Part shown: in pieces, positions 26,022-39,609 of the stretch
Numbering within the stretch: the first letter of the stretch is position 1
Layout of the letters: each line of letters opens with the position of its first letter
Origin: Toxoplasma gondii ME49
Lineage: Eukaryota; Apicomplexa; Conoidasida; Eucoccidiorida; Sarcocystidae
Length of the DNA: 64,000 nt
Direction of reading: 5' to 3'
Assembly: GCF_000006565.2 (NCBI RefSeq)
Contig: NC_031480.1
Coordinates: 5,635,170-5,699,169, forward strand
The notes under the pieces: generated by a model
What the model was told of the DNA's origin: nothing
The model's input: the letters and a program-made list of their open reading frames with translations, nothing else
The model's database searches: none
Position numbers and translations under genes: made by a program

Positions 26022-28181
26022 GTTGAAAAGTCAGAGAGATTCAAGTCACCTGTGATAGAGATATATATACAACCGGCGTGATGCAGTGCAACGCGCGAAC
26101 CTGGAATAAGCAAGAAGTGATAGACCCGTCAGCACAGTTTCGTCTCGGAAGATACAGGCACTGACAAGCTCTTGTCACGCCACAGAAGAGAAGTTGATTC
26201 CCTTCCCCTGTCCCTCTGTCTCTCTCAGCATCCTTTCTTTGGCAGCAAGGCACCTATCCCTATCCGCATTTTTGGCTCGCAACATACCCCAGACGTGGCA
26301 GCGCAGCGCAAGTCTGCCACCTAGCCAACTTTGTGACGGTGCGCTCCCTCGTCCCTTCCACGCTTGCTTCGACAGCAAGACTGAATTTGGCGATTTCGAT
26401 ACACCTTCGAAGAAGAATGTAGAGGAAAGCTTTGTCTTTCATTCCGAAGTGCAACGCTTTCAGCGTGTCTGGCTGCGAGCCGGACATCTGACAACCTCAA
26501 AAGATACAAGGGAACCACCAAGAGGGTTCAGATAAAAGTTTGTCTTACGTACGGGGGACCCCTGGTGGGTCTCCCAAGCAAAGAATTTCCATACGCACAA
26601 AATAGATCCAGAGGAAAAGTAGCCTGACACTGTCTAGGTGATTGTCCGCCTCATGTGCAAGTGGGCTAGTCTGATCAAGCACGCGAAACTACGTTTTCTC
26701 GACCCCTAGGATACAGCATGTTGTGTGTTAAACCCACTTCGATCTACTACAAACAGCAGGTCACAGACGCAACGCTGGTGATGCGGATGACCTTAGAGCA
26801 CACGAAAACCATGCGATAAACCTCGAATATATTTGCTTATCATACCGTATATTTATCTTCGAGCCGGCTGAGCGTATTCAGACTCTGCTGAATATCAGCA
26901 TGGGACGCCTTCGATATTCTCGCGGAATTTTTTCTTGATGATACGCGGGGCTTCTTTTGCAGCGCAGAGCTTCAAGAGGGCGCAAAACACCAGCCCAGTA
27001 AAGTGTGACACGCCCAATTTCGTTGTTTGAAACACGTAAACGTGCGAAGTCCCAACAGGGAATTCCGGAAATCTCTGTCGAATCAATTCTGTCAGACTGC
27101 CATGCTTCGTGTGAACATGTCCTTTGACACTGCATCAAAGTAGCCGAACAATCACTCAAAAAAAGAACAGTCTATAACGCTCTATTCGCTGCACCGCCGT
27201 GCAAAAGGCAAGCTTTGGGTTGACTGTTGTTTCGGTTCTAAGCCTGTTTGCAAACTCCCAGTACGATGATACTGATCATACTAGCAGAGTTGTAGTTGTC
27301 CCTCGCTATCTGTGTGGAAAAATCCACGTCAAATTGTATCTCCAAATTGTACAACGGTCGTAAGATACGCCGGGAATAACAGCTCAGATAATAGTGAACA
27401 AGATTCAGTTAGGAGCGATAGTTTCCTCTCTCTGCTTAGCCCACTGCGTACTTAAAATCCGGCCAAAAGAGAGTTCCCTAATGGTGATCCAAAATAGGAG
27501 ACCGCGTCAGTTCTGGGGGGAATGGCTTTGCCGCCCATTGTGGTCAATCAGGATGTGAAGTGTTCTCCAGACAACTAATAACTCTTGCGGCGCCCCCGAA
27601 TAGCCTTCTAAAAGTAGAAAGACACTTCCACTACCCATTAGCGTTCGTGGGTAGCTCTCGTAAAGGGAGGCCCATTATCTAGAAATCGCTGCTAGTCACA
27701 CAATACCTCCAGCGCTATAAAAAGCTTCAAGAGTCACATCTTCTGTCGTTCCTATTGGTCGGATGAGTGGAATCCTGGCGGTGTAGTCTGTCTCAGTTTC
27801 ATAGAGAACCGCCAACGCTTGCCATGAGCTGTACTCTCAGAGGCAGTTTTCGTCGCCATACATTCCCACTCTGCAAGCTCGATTGACAGTCTTTAAAAGC
27901 GGTGCCCCCCGGCGAAAGCGTTCTACCGGACGGATAATGTCTCCCTTGGATTCGTACGAGAAAGACACGCGTCCCCGCGGCAAGCTATACGCGCAAATGT
28001 ATACAGATAATCTACTTCTGGACAAATGTATCCCCAACAGCAAAAGTATGCGTTTCTGTCGGTGAAAAGTCTCCTGACCATCTACATAAGTGCTTTTCAC
28101 GCGTCAACTGGCGCATACCTAACAAAGACGAAACAGTTGTCTTTTGTTCGCAGGTTTCTTCTCTTCACAAAAGCCCGTCAG
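26022..28181. other. Intergenic region, about 2.2 kb
   Basis: Upstream of the 25455-26021 secreted protein and downstream of ESS2. A TATATATA stretch lies about 40 bp upstream of the secreted-protein ATG, which may be core promoter or chance. No gene seen. Confidence 0.4.
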
Positions 28182-31100
28182 TTAGCACCGCAGACCCGTC
28201 TTGACTGCCTTGGAGATCTGCTTCACCCCTGTCTCGAGGCTGCGCTGGACACGGTGAACTCGAACTAGAATGCGTTGTGCTGCAAATGCTGCGTGGCCGC
28301 GTCGCATCGTTGCGATGAGATCTCGAAGAGGCAACCGAAGAACCCCCGCCTGAAAACATCCACAAGCAGTTGAAGCGCAGAAGGAAAATTCAAAGAGCTA
28401 CTCATACGCCTCACGCACTGAAAGGACTCTCGCTCGAATACGAAATCCAATGGGGTACGACTGTCACACCCAGAGGAAACCATCCGCAACAACCGTTCGA
28501 ATTCTCGATATGCTCAGACAGCTAAGTTTCCACGAACTCCTGTATGACCCAACTGGCTGCGGAGAAAGGCGAAAGGTCGCAGAAGGTCACACGCGCCCAA
28601 CATGCGAAGCCGCTGGGCAGCCCAATCTCACAGTCCCAGGCCGGACACAGGAGTTGCGTTCGTGACTTGCACAAACGCAGTTTCAAGTCACCGAGGCATT
28701 TCCACGAGATTTCTCCTTCCAAAACAACCGCGTTTCACACATTTTCAGACACAAGTGTCCCTGATTGAACGGAGTCGTCTATCGATAAATGGAGGGACAG
28801 GAAAACGAGCTCGCACACGTTCCCCCTTGGCTGTATGCGCAGATACGGCCGCCGGCAGACATGATCCAGACTTCCTTGCTGATTTTCCACACCATCCGAA
28901 ACGCCTCCACTTACTGATGCTTCCGCCAGCAGTTCTGTGGCGAGAATCTGATCCTCCATGCGTGCGGTTGCGGCGTATCTCCGGAGTCTGTGCAAGTCGG
29001 CAGATTTTTTGAATGCCCTTGCTCACTGTACTGGCACTGGAGCTTCGCCGTCCTGAGCCCAGGCCTATGGCCGACCCGAAGCTGCTTCCACTTCGACCTG
29101 TTCGACGCAGCACAACAGCTGCTGCACGAGCAGCTGCCAGGCGGCACTGAGGAGATCCTGGAACAGTACCCAGCAGTTCTTGATGCTTCAGCTGTTTCTG
29201 TCGGAAACGCGCAGACGCCTGGTCCTGGAGCTTCGTTAGCACCTTCTCCCTCGGCAATGGATCCGGCATTTTGAACGTCGCAAGGTTCACCGAGTTCGCC
29301 AGCTGTCCAGACACCCCAGCGTAGGAGTTCACAGGGCACGGCTCGAAGATCGACGATTTTAGGAAAGGGGTTGACGGGCTTGCGACATCAATGAGAGAAG
29401 GACACAGGATTTGTCCTGAGACACACGTGAGATATGAAAAAGAAACAGACGAGCATTTCAGAATGGTAGCAATGCAGCAATCGATTCATGAACCCCTAAC
29501 GTGTAGGACAGCTCCTACGCGACAGCCCCTTCGCGCCTGTTTCCGTGCAGACTGTTTCTCTGAAGACTCAGCCGTCTTCTCGCCTAATTTCGCGAGCCAA
29601 GAAAACCAAAATAGCCGCAATTTGCTTCGATCCCTTTTCGCCTTCTCAGCGACTTCTCGCAGGCTTACCCCAGGTCACTGTTGGCAGCTCGGGTTTCCGG
29701 GTGACGTCTCCTGGACCCTCAGCTGGTTCCGCATGGGCGGTCGAGCAGACACGGACTGGAACGGCGCCAACAACGGGAGACGCCTTCAACATTTTCTCTT
29801 TTTCCTGTTCTCTTCGCTCCGCAGTAAACGCAGTTTCAGCTGCGACGGCCTCCAGCATCTTCCTTTGCTCTTCCGTCGCCGCGAGTTGCTGCTTCTTTTC
29901 CACTTGGAGAGAATAGAGAGTGTGCTGGCGTTGCCTCTCTGCAGTCGAGTACCTCGTATTCGCATTGCTGATCTCTCCACTTCTCCGGTTTAGCCTGGAA
30001 CGCAAGAGCCAAGAGGAAACACAAAATTCTCTGCGTTTCTTTCTACGCCGGTATTAAAATAGCCAACACAGTGCACTGAGAAGGAACCAAAATGGGCCCA
30101 TGTTCTTCCAAGACACTGCGACGCTTCCCCGTCGTTGGGAATCTCGACACACAGAGACCCCTGTGTATCTCTAGCACGCATGTAATAGTTGCATGAAGAC
30201 GATAGATGAGAATCTTCTCTAACACCAGTGCTGATGTTTCTTTCACATAACCTAGAAGCATCACGACTGTTGGAGTCGGCGCGGCATCCCCTGGTGGAAG
30301 CCCCCGCGGGAGTGTCATGAGCGAACTGAGTAAGAACCGCGTCTCTCTTTTGACTTCCGGACTTACTCGTATGGCTGTCGATGAGCTTCGAGAGTGTCAA
30401 AATTTTTGTAGAACAAATTGTTTCTTGACGAGAGGAATCCCACGGCCAATTGGTCGGTTCGTTCGCCAGCAACGGTTCTTCTCTGGATTTCTACCATTCG
30501 CGCGTTGTGTTCCTCCTGAGTAATGTCGATCCACTTTTGACTCTTCTCTTTTTCGAGTTTCTCGAGCTTCACGAGGTTCAGAAAGCTCTTGTTGTCGTCG
30601 CTGGTGTATCTGCTGAGGAACGTGTCGAGACGGAGCTCAGTTCGCACGCGGTGGAGCTTCCCATCCGGGCCGACAGGCACAATGATATCGTTTCCTGTCC
30701 CCGCGCCCGACCTCCCCCCTCCTGGAGCCTGAGAGGTCCTCGAAAACGCTGGACTCTCCCCGAAGAGACTTCCACGCATTGTTCCCGCCTCAGCAGCGCA
30801 CGGCCCTGGACTCGCTTCGATGTTGTCAGTCTCTTTCCTTCTGTCCTTCCTCCTGCCGCAAGTGTCTGCCTCTACGTCGGAGTCACTCTCGCTCCGTTGT
30901 CGCCTCAGTGATCTCTCTACACCTTGCGCCGAGAAAAAACTCGGGGCGTCTTCTCTCTCTCCATCCACCGCGTCGCTGTCCCTTGCGTAGCTCGACTGAG
31001 ACGCAACACGCTTTCGACTGCCTTCCTTAAAGACTGAACAAGGGTCTCCTTCGGCCGAAGCTGTCTCCTCCCGCGCAGAGGAGCACCCGTCAGACGAAGG

Positions 31101-32650
31101 TTTCTCTCCCTCTCTTGGAGGCCGCGGGGGCGAAGAGTGTGCGGTTGGACAGTCTGAGGCTGCTGCGCCTGAACCGGACGGTCGTGGAGTCGCCAAATAA
31201 GTCGAGGGAGAAGATCCCCAGCACTTTCCAAAAGTCCCTTGACGATTGACGACGCTTGCCGGAGTGAGAGCGCGAATGCGACGAACCAAGTGAACTACCC
31301 TCTGCACGTCGTTCTGTTGTTCTGCCTGAGAAAAGAGGACATAGAGCGCCGAGAGGAACTGGGAACCAGACTGAATGAGCAGCAGCGGCGTGACCTGCGG
31401 TTTTTGTCTGTGTTTGCAAATGTGCGAACCAAAATCGAGTTCACGAGAAACCGGGCATGCAACGCGTACACGCGGTGAGAAAACGTCCCTTCTGTCGATG
31501 CAAAATTAGAATTCAAGAAGCTTCCAGATGCACCTGAGGGAAGCGCGGAAGTCGGAACTATTAAGTATCTCCACCGGCTCTCTACTTCAAAGAGACACCA
31601 CCGACTACAACACCAGACAGCGCTTCAGTCAGAGGGATCGGGAATCTTCCCATAAAAAGACTAGAGAGAATCCTGCATTCGGAGAAGTGTGAGCTGAGGC
31701 GTAGCATCAGCATGAAAAGAACACAATAGACTGCCACAGGGATGCGGTCTGCCAAACACAGCTGGCTTCGTAACTGCTGCAGCCAGTGCGCAACCGCGAC
31801 GCACATAAATGGAGCGTACATACATCGGAAGCAAACTCTCAGAATGCGGTGGTCGGCCAGCCCCTGCCATCAAATCACGTACAAAAGTGTTTCTGTTCAG
31901 GACAAAAGCTGGGCGTTTGTGCTTCGAGCGTGCAACGCACGCTCAAGCGTGTCTGTCCGCTTTCTCCGCACCCGCCCGTCTCCCTGTGGCAAGCAAGTGT
32001 ATGCAAGCAGTGCTGTGCCTCCTTCCTCAGGAAAGAAGGAAAGAGTCCCGTTTCTCTCTACAAGCATAGTTGTGTACTGCGTTCATGCGCCCATTACAAC
32101 AAACATTTATGTACAACCGCTGAAGGGTTTGTGTTTTAATAACGGGTTGCTTTTCCTTCTCCTGGAATCGTCCACGAACAGGACGGTCGCAAGTTTCCGA
32201 CCTCCAGGAGTCTCTGCCTACCTCCAGAAGTTGGTGGATAAGTTTGAGCAGGGGCAAATCCGGGTAGTAATCCCGCGTAATGATGTGAGAGAGAGCCTGT
32301 GTGTAGCTCTGTTGATTCAGGGGAATAGCTGAAGAGTCTGGCAGCCGGAACGGATTCTTGGCCCTCAAGAGAGAAAGTTGACTTGCGTGAAGCTTCAAGC
32401 CTGCAAACTCATCGGAAGCCGAGGAACTCTCGACTCTCCCACCCTCAGCTCTCGCGAGGTCCCTCGCTGATGAAGCCGTTTTCACAGACAGCATTTCGGT
32501 GTTCTGTTGAGAGACGGAAGACGACGGGAAAACCACCTCTTTCTGGTCAGCCAAAGACGCTGACAGCGACGGATCTGGTAGTTGGGGAGTCGGCTTCACG
32601 GGCTCCCCGTCTTCAAGCGTGCTTCTTCGGGGAACTGAAAGGTCTGCCAT
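28182..32650 (-). CDS. ESS2: ESS2/DGCR14 family spliceosome-associated nuclear protein
   Basis: ESS2 proteins are nuclear and associate with the spliceosome C complex. Five exons, 32650-32222, 31325-30367, 29994-29669, 29415-29027 and 28349-28182, join in phase to 756 residues. Family landmarks appear in the right order: YTQALSHIITRDYYPDLPLL in exon 1 (compare the usual Y.EA...II.RDFFPDL); LRLDTFLSRYTSDDNKSF in exon 2 (compare FL.KYTSEDN.SF); NANTRY in exon 3; TWGQI across the exon 3/4 junction leading to STPFL; and FKMPDPLPREKVLTKL in exon 4 (compare FKIPEPP.RE). A long Ser/Arg/Glu-rich region in exon 2 is probably disordered and makes the protein longer than the human one (about 480 residues). 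The start has no upstream in-frame rival with better context. Exons 1-4 are well supported. The last exon (55 residues ending GLRC) rests only on splice signals and phase. Confidence 0.85.
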
Positions 32651-35600
32651 GACTGGGAAGCTCTCAGATAGAAAACAAACAATCTCTCGGCAAGTGAAAA
32701 GTGAAAAGGAAACCGGCAACTGTGCACGGTCTGGTCGTGGCGCCGGAATGAAGAAGTGCAGCCTTCTCTCACGAGTCGACGCTCAGACAAAAGGTAGCGC
32801 TGAGTCTTTCCAAAGAGAACGCGGATACGCGGAAGGAATGTACGCGCACAGATCCGATACGCCGGTGTCGGTGGCCTAGGTCTGCAGAACTGCAGTCAAC
32901 CGCCCAATAATGTACGGTCACTTGAAGGCCCTCAAAAAAACGGGGGAACTATAAATGGGCGAAGGAAGTAGGATTCCAACCCCGTTTGGGTGGCGGGGGA
33001 AAATCGAACGCGAGCTAGCGTTGCTAGGGATTTTTACGGTACAGGAGCCGATACTGGAGGACATGTACAGATCTTCCAGGCGAATGAAGTTCTCAGGTGA
33101 ATGACTCACGAAAAAAAAACAGAGAATCCCCTAAATCTGCCAAAAACGAAAAGTTCCCGAAAACACAGACCCGCCGACGAGACTGGAAAACTACGCCGTG
33201 ACTCCGTTAACCAAACAGTTTTCCTCCATTTCTGGGAGAAACTGCTGAGAAAAGCGGCTGCTCACAGCCAGGAGGGGTTACAGGGAAAAGAAAGAAGATA
33301 GAATTGTAGAACGTGCAAGAACGGTTCTAAGAACTACAGTTCTTGACGTCCTCTTGGGGTCTCGAACGCATGCATCGCCGTTAAATTTTCTGTCCAACCT
33401 ACAGAACACAGCTTTCGGCGGGTCCACATCGCGGATTGTTTTCCCTTAGCCATAGCGGAACTGTTTATGTTTCCAGCATTGTTGTATGGCAAGTTAAGTC
33501 TTCTTTATCACACTAGCAGCTGTAGCTGCTGGTGGAAATGTGAACACGCTGGACGGTGAGTCGCACAAACTTTGCATGCGCCTGTCTCGCTGCTTGAACG
33601 GATCTTTGCGGAAGGCGAATTAGAGGTTCCTCCCTCGTCGAGGAAGTCCCCCAAGTTCTTGCTTTGCATTTTCGTGTAGCAACAACGGAACAGGCTGGAC
33701 TGGAGTCGGTGGAAGTTAAAGTTTGGCCATTCTGCGAAAATCTTGTCCGTTAAGACTGCGGTGCGGTGAGTCAGAGGAGCGCTTCCAACTCGTGAAAAAA
33801 AAGGTGTCTTGCCATCTTCGAGTTTCGATCCATCTTAGACGGTTGCAGTGCGTCTTATCTGTGTGTTGTTTTTGTATTAGGAACCAGGCGCCTCTAAATA
33901 ACGCAGTGCTTCGTAGAGCATAATTAGTTCTGTGGCGTAACCATCCCGTAGCCACGGCCAAAACTGATTCACCACCTTCATCCTCTGGAACCCTGTCCAG
34001 GCGGTGCGCGGACATTCTTATCACTCATCTGCTGTGTATACAGGTCATGCTCCGTCACAACGCTGGCAACCTTTAAATGTGGGTGCGTGCACCCTTCCGG
34101 TATTCGGTCTTTGCTACTGCCAGAACAGCTCGATGAAGCAAACGTCAGGAGCCTGGCGTCACCAGTCCACACAGGTTCAGAGATTTCTCCTCGACGTGAC
34201 GTAAAATGACTTTTTCTCACTGTCTCGAAGTCTTTGACGTCATCCGCGTACAGTAGGATGTGTCGCCAGTTTCCATCTGCCTGTGCAGCATCGGGACGGT
34301 GCGTCTCTGGGGGCACAGAGAGATTTTGAAGTAAGCTTTCTGGGTGGCCGAGATAGAGCACATAAGGTGTTTCGGATCTTGAACTGAGTAGGAGCCGACA
34401 GGACACGTGCCGCACTCTACGTGTTATTTAGTGGCATCTCCAGTCCATCGAAATACAGATAGACACACACCATCGCCTTTGCCCTGGACAACAGCACACA
34501 CTTAACGCAGGAATAAAGAAAGCTTTTTCCGTATCTCAACGCAAGAAAGCTGTGAGAAGTCTTAGTCAACACACACGCGCTATCCTTTGCACTCTCACTG
34601 CACACGTTTTCAATCGTGTGGGACGGAGGGCAGGAGAAGCTTTGGCAAGTGCCAGGATCGTGACTGCAGTTTGCTACAGTCTTCCGTACAAGGCCAGCTA
34701 AATAAGTCGGTGCACGTGGCATGGTAAGAGGGCGGTTACAACCAGCGGAGAGCATACACTGGAAGTGCTTACCACGGAAGAGCATTTGTGAAGGCGGATG
34801 TTACTTTTCTTACCAAAGTAGTACAGATATACCTTGATTGTGGGACATCAAGATACATGTCTGGCCAGTGTTCGCGAAATTCAGGCACCTGCTATCACTG
34901 TTGTAGCCATGAACACCAACGCTGGCTTGCTGCACTTCTTCCCCGCGGACCGTGTGCTGAGTGGCTCAGTCGTTTCTGTGAATCACCAATAGCAGCGTGG
35001 GAGAGCCGCTTTCGAATAACCAAAAAGCTATACAAACAAATTAATCATTGTTCAGCTTCAGCTTGAAAATAGTATTGAGGTACGCGCTACCTGAGTACAA
35101 CACAAGGCATATCTTTTTGGGTAGGTACTCGTGCTTCGATGCGAAAAAGGGAGACCTTGTCAGGAGACTGGAAGCCACGAGCGTCAGATCTCCAGGGTTG
35201 CTACTTCTTGTCGGGGCTGGAGGTTTTCTTCTGTCACCGTCTCAGTGAATTAACGAGTGTCTCTCGACAATATATCGCTAGGCAGGACCGTGAAATGTGG
35301 AGCTGTATACTAAAAACGCCTAGCCGCACCTACACTACCACTGAGCAGGAAAGCGTGGAAATTGTAACACCATTCCATCTTGTACGAATTAAATCACTTT
35401 GTCGCTGTGACAAGACCTATAGTGACCACAGCTCTGTCGACTTCGGCGTCGCAGTTTAGGGTGCTATTACCGTAGACTCCCTGATTGGGACAACTCTGCA
35501 CATTTGTTTCTTAATGTGGAGCAACATCGCCTGCTGTTTCTTGATTCCTTCCGGCACAACTTCGCCGTCACTTTCTGTACCCACAAATCCACCAAAGTCC

Positions 35601-36275
35601 GCCGAAAAAGGGGAAAGGCAGCCATGTGCTCAAGTGCACGGGTTTGACATCTTGGAAGGGGAGAAACTCCTGCTCCGATGCTCCTCATTCGACTTGAATA
35701 CGCGCACGGGCTGGATAGCTGATTTCGCTGTCTCTGACTTCTTACAGTGTGTATGCCGCCGTCTCGAGTTTAACGTAACCAATAATTTTACAAATTGACA
35801 CGTTTTTCTCAGAGAACTTACCCACTCTCGCGTATAAATTGCCAGTAGACTGCAAAGCGCACGCGATTTATTCATCCTTGCGAAAAGGTACCCTCAACTG
35901 CCGCCCTCCCCTGCGTGCTTCTGGACAGTGGTGTGTAGGCTGCCGTCGGTATGCGTGCGGAGACGGCGAGACGGACGAGTGAGCTGCGCAGCCTGTCTCT
36001 CAATTTTCATACGATGTGCCTTGCTGTGTGTGAAGCTTTCTCGACCGTTGGGTGTATGTCGGCACACTCCCCTTGTTGCTGGTTTTGTGGCTTATCTTCG
36101 GACCTCCGAGACTCATCTGCGTACCGTGCATGTGCGATTGCCTTGTATCGGGCGCCGCATTTCTTGTCTCTGGGGAAGACACGCAAACCCGACGGTTGCG
36201 CGTACTTGCAAGATTGTCGCTCTCTGTGAAGTTTGTGAAGTTTTGGTATTTCCCTTCCGCATTAGAAAATCGAAA
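32651..36275. other. Divergent promoter region between ESS2 and ENR
   Basis: About 3.6 kb separating two start codons that point away from each other. Apart from two GAGACG sites near the ENR side I see no gene or structured element; open frames are short and overlapping. Confidence 0.4.
35960..35973 (+). promoter_or_regulatory. Two close GAGACG motifs upstream of ENR
   Basis: GAGACG occurs at 35960-35965 and again at 35968-35973, about 300 bp before the ENR ATG. The motif (A/T)GAGACG is an established element of T. gondii promoters and works in either orientation. Here the preceding base is G and C, so these are imperfect matches and the assignment is tentative. Confidence 0.3.
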
Positions 36276-39200
36276 ATGGTTGGTTTCAAACTCCTCACCC
36301 TCGGCGCCTTCGTGGCAGGTGAACTAACCCTGGTAGGACCGGCCGGGACGATGGCATTCACCGTCCCGAATGCAACAGGAGCGAAACCGCTGGTGACTTC
36401 TGTGAGTGTGAGACCTTCATGGTCATCTGCTCGTCAAAATGCCTTCAGTTCTTCCTCGTCTCGTTCCCAGTCTTCTGTCAGGCCGCACTCCGCGTTTGTG
36501 ACCAATAGACTTGAAACTGCAGGCGAGACAGGAACTCAACACAGAGCGGCCGACTCCGCTGCCGGTGTAGGTGCAGCCCAGTCGGCGTTTCCCATCGATT
36601 TGAGAGGCCAGACTGCTTTCGTTGCTGGTAAGAACATGTGCATGTGTGCCGCAAATCAGGTACGCGCAGATTTCCTCTTGGTAATTCAGTGGGCAGGTCA
36701 GCCTCAGGGGACGATAAGAGTGTTGTTGTCCTTCGGACCGTCTCTCCTTTTCCAGCGTTCCGTCCCAAAAAAAGTTGCAGTCATGTGTTGCAGTTTGGAG
36801 TGTGAAATGGCAATTTTCAATGTACCTAAGATGTATTTGGTGCTTTACGAGACCGTATTTTTTCGTACCAAGCAGGACAATCAGTGCAGCTTCCTCTTCT
36901 TGTATGGTGCCCTGAAGTTCAGAGGACGGCGCATGGTGCTGCAGTGCTCTCTGGTTGCGCCCTAGGAGGGCTCTTCTTCACTTCGCAGTACGCATGCGGC
37001 AGCAGAAAGTTCTTGGTGGGGAACCACCGGAGAGGAAGGGCAAAGTCTGTGAAGATACTGCAGAATTTTTTGCGATTCGGTGGAGGTTCACGGACAGCCA
37101 CTTCTCGGAATGTCACACCGACGTCGGAGTAGACATGAGTCTGCTGTGTGTCTGCCTTGTGTTTTCAGGCGTCGCAGATAGTCACGGATACGGCTGGGCG
37201 ATCGCAAAACACCTCGCGAGCGCTGGGGCGCGTGTGGCTCTAGGCACATGGCCGCCAGTTCTGGGACTCTTTCAGAAGTCTCTTCAGAGCGGAAGACTTG
37301 ACGAGGACCGAAAACTCCCTGATGGTTCCCTTATTGAATTTGCGGGCGTGTATCCCCTCGACGCTGCCTTCGATAAGCCGGAAGATGTGCCGCAAGACGT
37401 AAGTAGTGAGCACGTTTCGATACAAACGCATAAAACAGTTTCCAGTTCTCAGGAGGCTTCGTGTTTTGTTCCAGGGTGTTTCACCATTGTAGTCTTAGCG
37501 TGTCATGCTTCTAGATGTGCCAGTGTTTCTTGTTAAGAGCATGTTTCCCGCGATTCCGTGTGCCCGCGTGGGTGTCAAACGTGTGGTTCATGTGCGAATA
37601 CTTGGTCCGTTGAAACGGAAGACATGGGTGAATTTTGTGTAAAATCTGCGGGATAAAAGGATGCATTGCACCAGATTGTCGGGGAGACATTTCCCAAGGA
37701 CGACTCAGCCCAGCGACACACTGAAGTCCAAACATGCCTGTGGAATCCTTCGGTCTTAGCGCGGCAACCAGAGACGCATGCATGCGGGCGACAAGCACGA
37801 TTTCTCCTTCTTTGTTAATACCATTTGCTTGGACACGATAGTGCGCATTCCTCAGATAAAGGATAACAAACGATACGCGGGCGTGGATGGATACACGATA
37901 AAGGAGGTGGCGGTGAAGGTGAAGCAGGATCTGGGCAACATCGACATTCTCGTGCACTCTCTTGCTAACGGACCGGAGGCAAGTCTGCAAATATGTCTTC
38001 TTTATGTTCTTCTGATCGACTTTTTGTATGGGTTTACTGCTGGCACCTGGAACCACCCAACACCCTGCTTTCCACTCCCTCGTGGGTTGCCAGTTGCTCT
38101 GATGTGTGCTCCAGACGCGTTACTCTGTCAACAGAGTGTTACGGGAAGTGGTGTAGAAAAAAGAGGAGTGTCGTCTGCCGCTGCCTTGACACGCATAGGG
38201 CGGACTGGAAAATACCAATCTAATACGGCAGGCTGTAGTGTTGCATACAGCTGTTGGCACCGTAACACGCGGGCGGCGTACAGGTTGTGGTGTGACTGAT
38301 GACCACCCATAGGGAGAGAAATCTTATTTTGTGTTTTTCGGTGTCTCTTCGCTCTTACAGGTGACAAAGCCCCTTCTGGAGACGAGCAGAAAAGGCTATC
38401 TGGCTGCGTCAAGCAATAGCGCGTATTCCTTCGTCTCGCTCCTCCAGCACTTTGGACCGATCATGAACGAAGGCGGCAGTGCTGTTACTCTTTCTTACCT
38501 GGCTGCGGAACGTGTTGTTCCAGGCAAGTTTCACGACCCTCAGAAACCCCCTTGCCTTGAGGCTTTTTTCAAGATTTCAACGGGGAAAAACTGTGTGCTT
38601 TCCGGAGAAGCGGTGTAAGAGTTAAGAACCTGCGTGTAGAGTGGTGGCGACCAGGGAGACTCTGAACGCAGGGCAAGTAGGGATATCTTTGGGCTGAGGT
38701 TGACTCTCCTCCGTGTAATGTCAGACAAACGAAAGACCGTCTCGTGTTCCCGTCCACCGAAAATGGAGAAGGTGTGAGGGAACGTCTTGAACAAGACATG
38801 TCCCATTCCCAAGGGTGTCGTGTGTGTCTCAAAATCATGTGCAGTTGCCAGTGTCTGCTTGTCATCGGATTTGCTTCCCACAGGGTATGGAGGCGGTATG
38901 AGTAGTGCGAAGGCAGCGCTGGAGTCCGACACCCGCACCCTGGCCTGGGAGGCCGGCCAGAAGTACGGCGTTCGCGTCAATGCCATCAGTGCAGGTCCTT
39001 TGAAGAGCCGTGCTGCCAGTGCGATCGGCAAATCTGGCGAAAAAAGCTTCATCGATTACGCAATCGACTATTCCTATAACAACGCACCTCTAAGAAGAGT
39101 AAGTTGGCAGATGCGACTTCTGTTCGCCGAGACAGCAGCTGTACAGTTCTGAGCTAGTCTTTTGTTGAATTGCCATGTTCATGAGGTCGGGGAGTGTTGT

Positions 39201-39609
39201 GATTCTAACTGTTGCGGCGGCTCGTTTTTTTTGTGAAATGTGCAGGTGTTTTCGAATATGTCAAAAGGATATGTATGCTACGGCAATTTGGATTTCTGTT
39301 AGGTCTGTCCGTGTTACGATGCGGATTTTCTCGGTGGTTCCCATGTGACTTCCCAGGAAAACATCAGTACACGGTTCTTCTTGTTCCAGGAGTTCTCAAC
39401 TGCTGCTTTGGTTTGCGTTGGTGTGTTGATGAATTCAGGACTTGCACAGTGACGATGTCGGCGGAGCTGCGCTCTTCCTGCTGTCCCCCCTGGCTCGAGC
39501 CGTGAGCGGCGTGACTTTGTATGTAGACAACGGCTTGCATGCTATGGGACAGGCCGTTGATTCGAGATCCATGCCGCCTCTGCAGCGCGCTACTCAGGAG
39601 ATAAATTGA
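36276..39609 (+). CDS. ENR: Enoyl-acyl carrier protein reductase, apicoplast (FabI type)
   Basis: Last reductive step of apicoplast type II fatty acid synthesis: reduces enoyl-ACP with NADH; the triclosan target of the parasite. Six exons, 36276-36627, 37169-37398, 37856-37978, 38361-38523, 38884-39098 and 39439-39609, give exactly 417 residues. The N terminus ([20 protein letters not shown]) is a signal-peptide-like segment followed by a Ser/Arg-rich transit region, as expected for bipartite apicoplast targeting. The mature enzyme begins near [14 protein letters not shown]; the cofactor loop is [16 protein letters not shown] (118-133). Active-site residues Tyr281, Tyr291 and Lys299 fit the Y-(9)-Y-(7)-K spacing of plant and apicomplexan ENR ([19 protein letters not shown]). 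Introns 3 and 4 both start with GC (GAG|GCAAGT and CAG|GCAAGT) rather than GT. The start has a CGAAAATGG context. The exon joins reproduce the T. gondii protein as I recall it. Confidence 0.97.

Noticed and set aside
35928..36275. In-frame upstream extension of ENR exon 1
   Set aside because: The open frame continues upstream, but the ATG at 36276 has the right start context and begins the signal-peptide-like leader of the known 417-residue enzyme.
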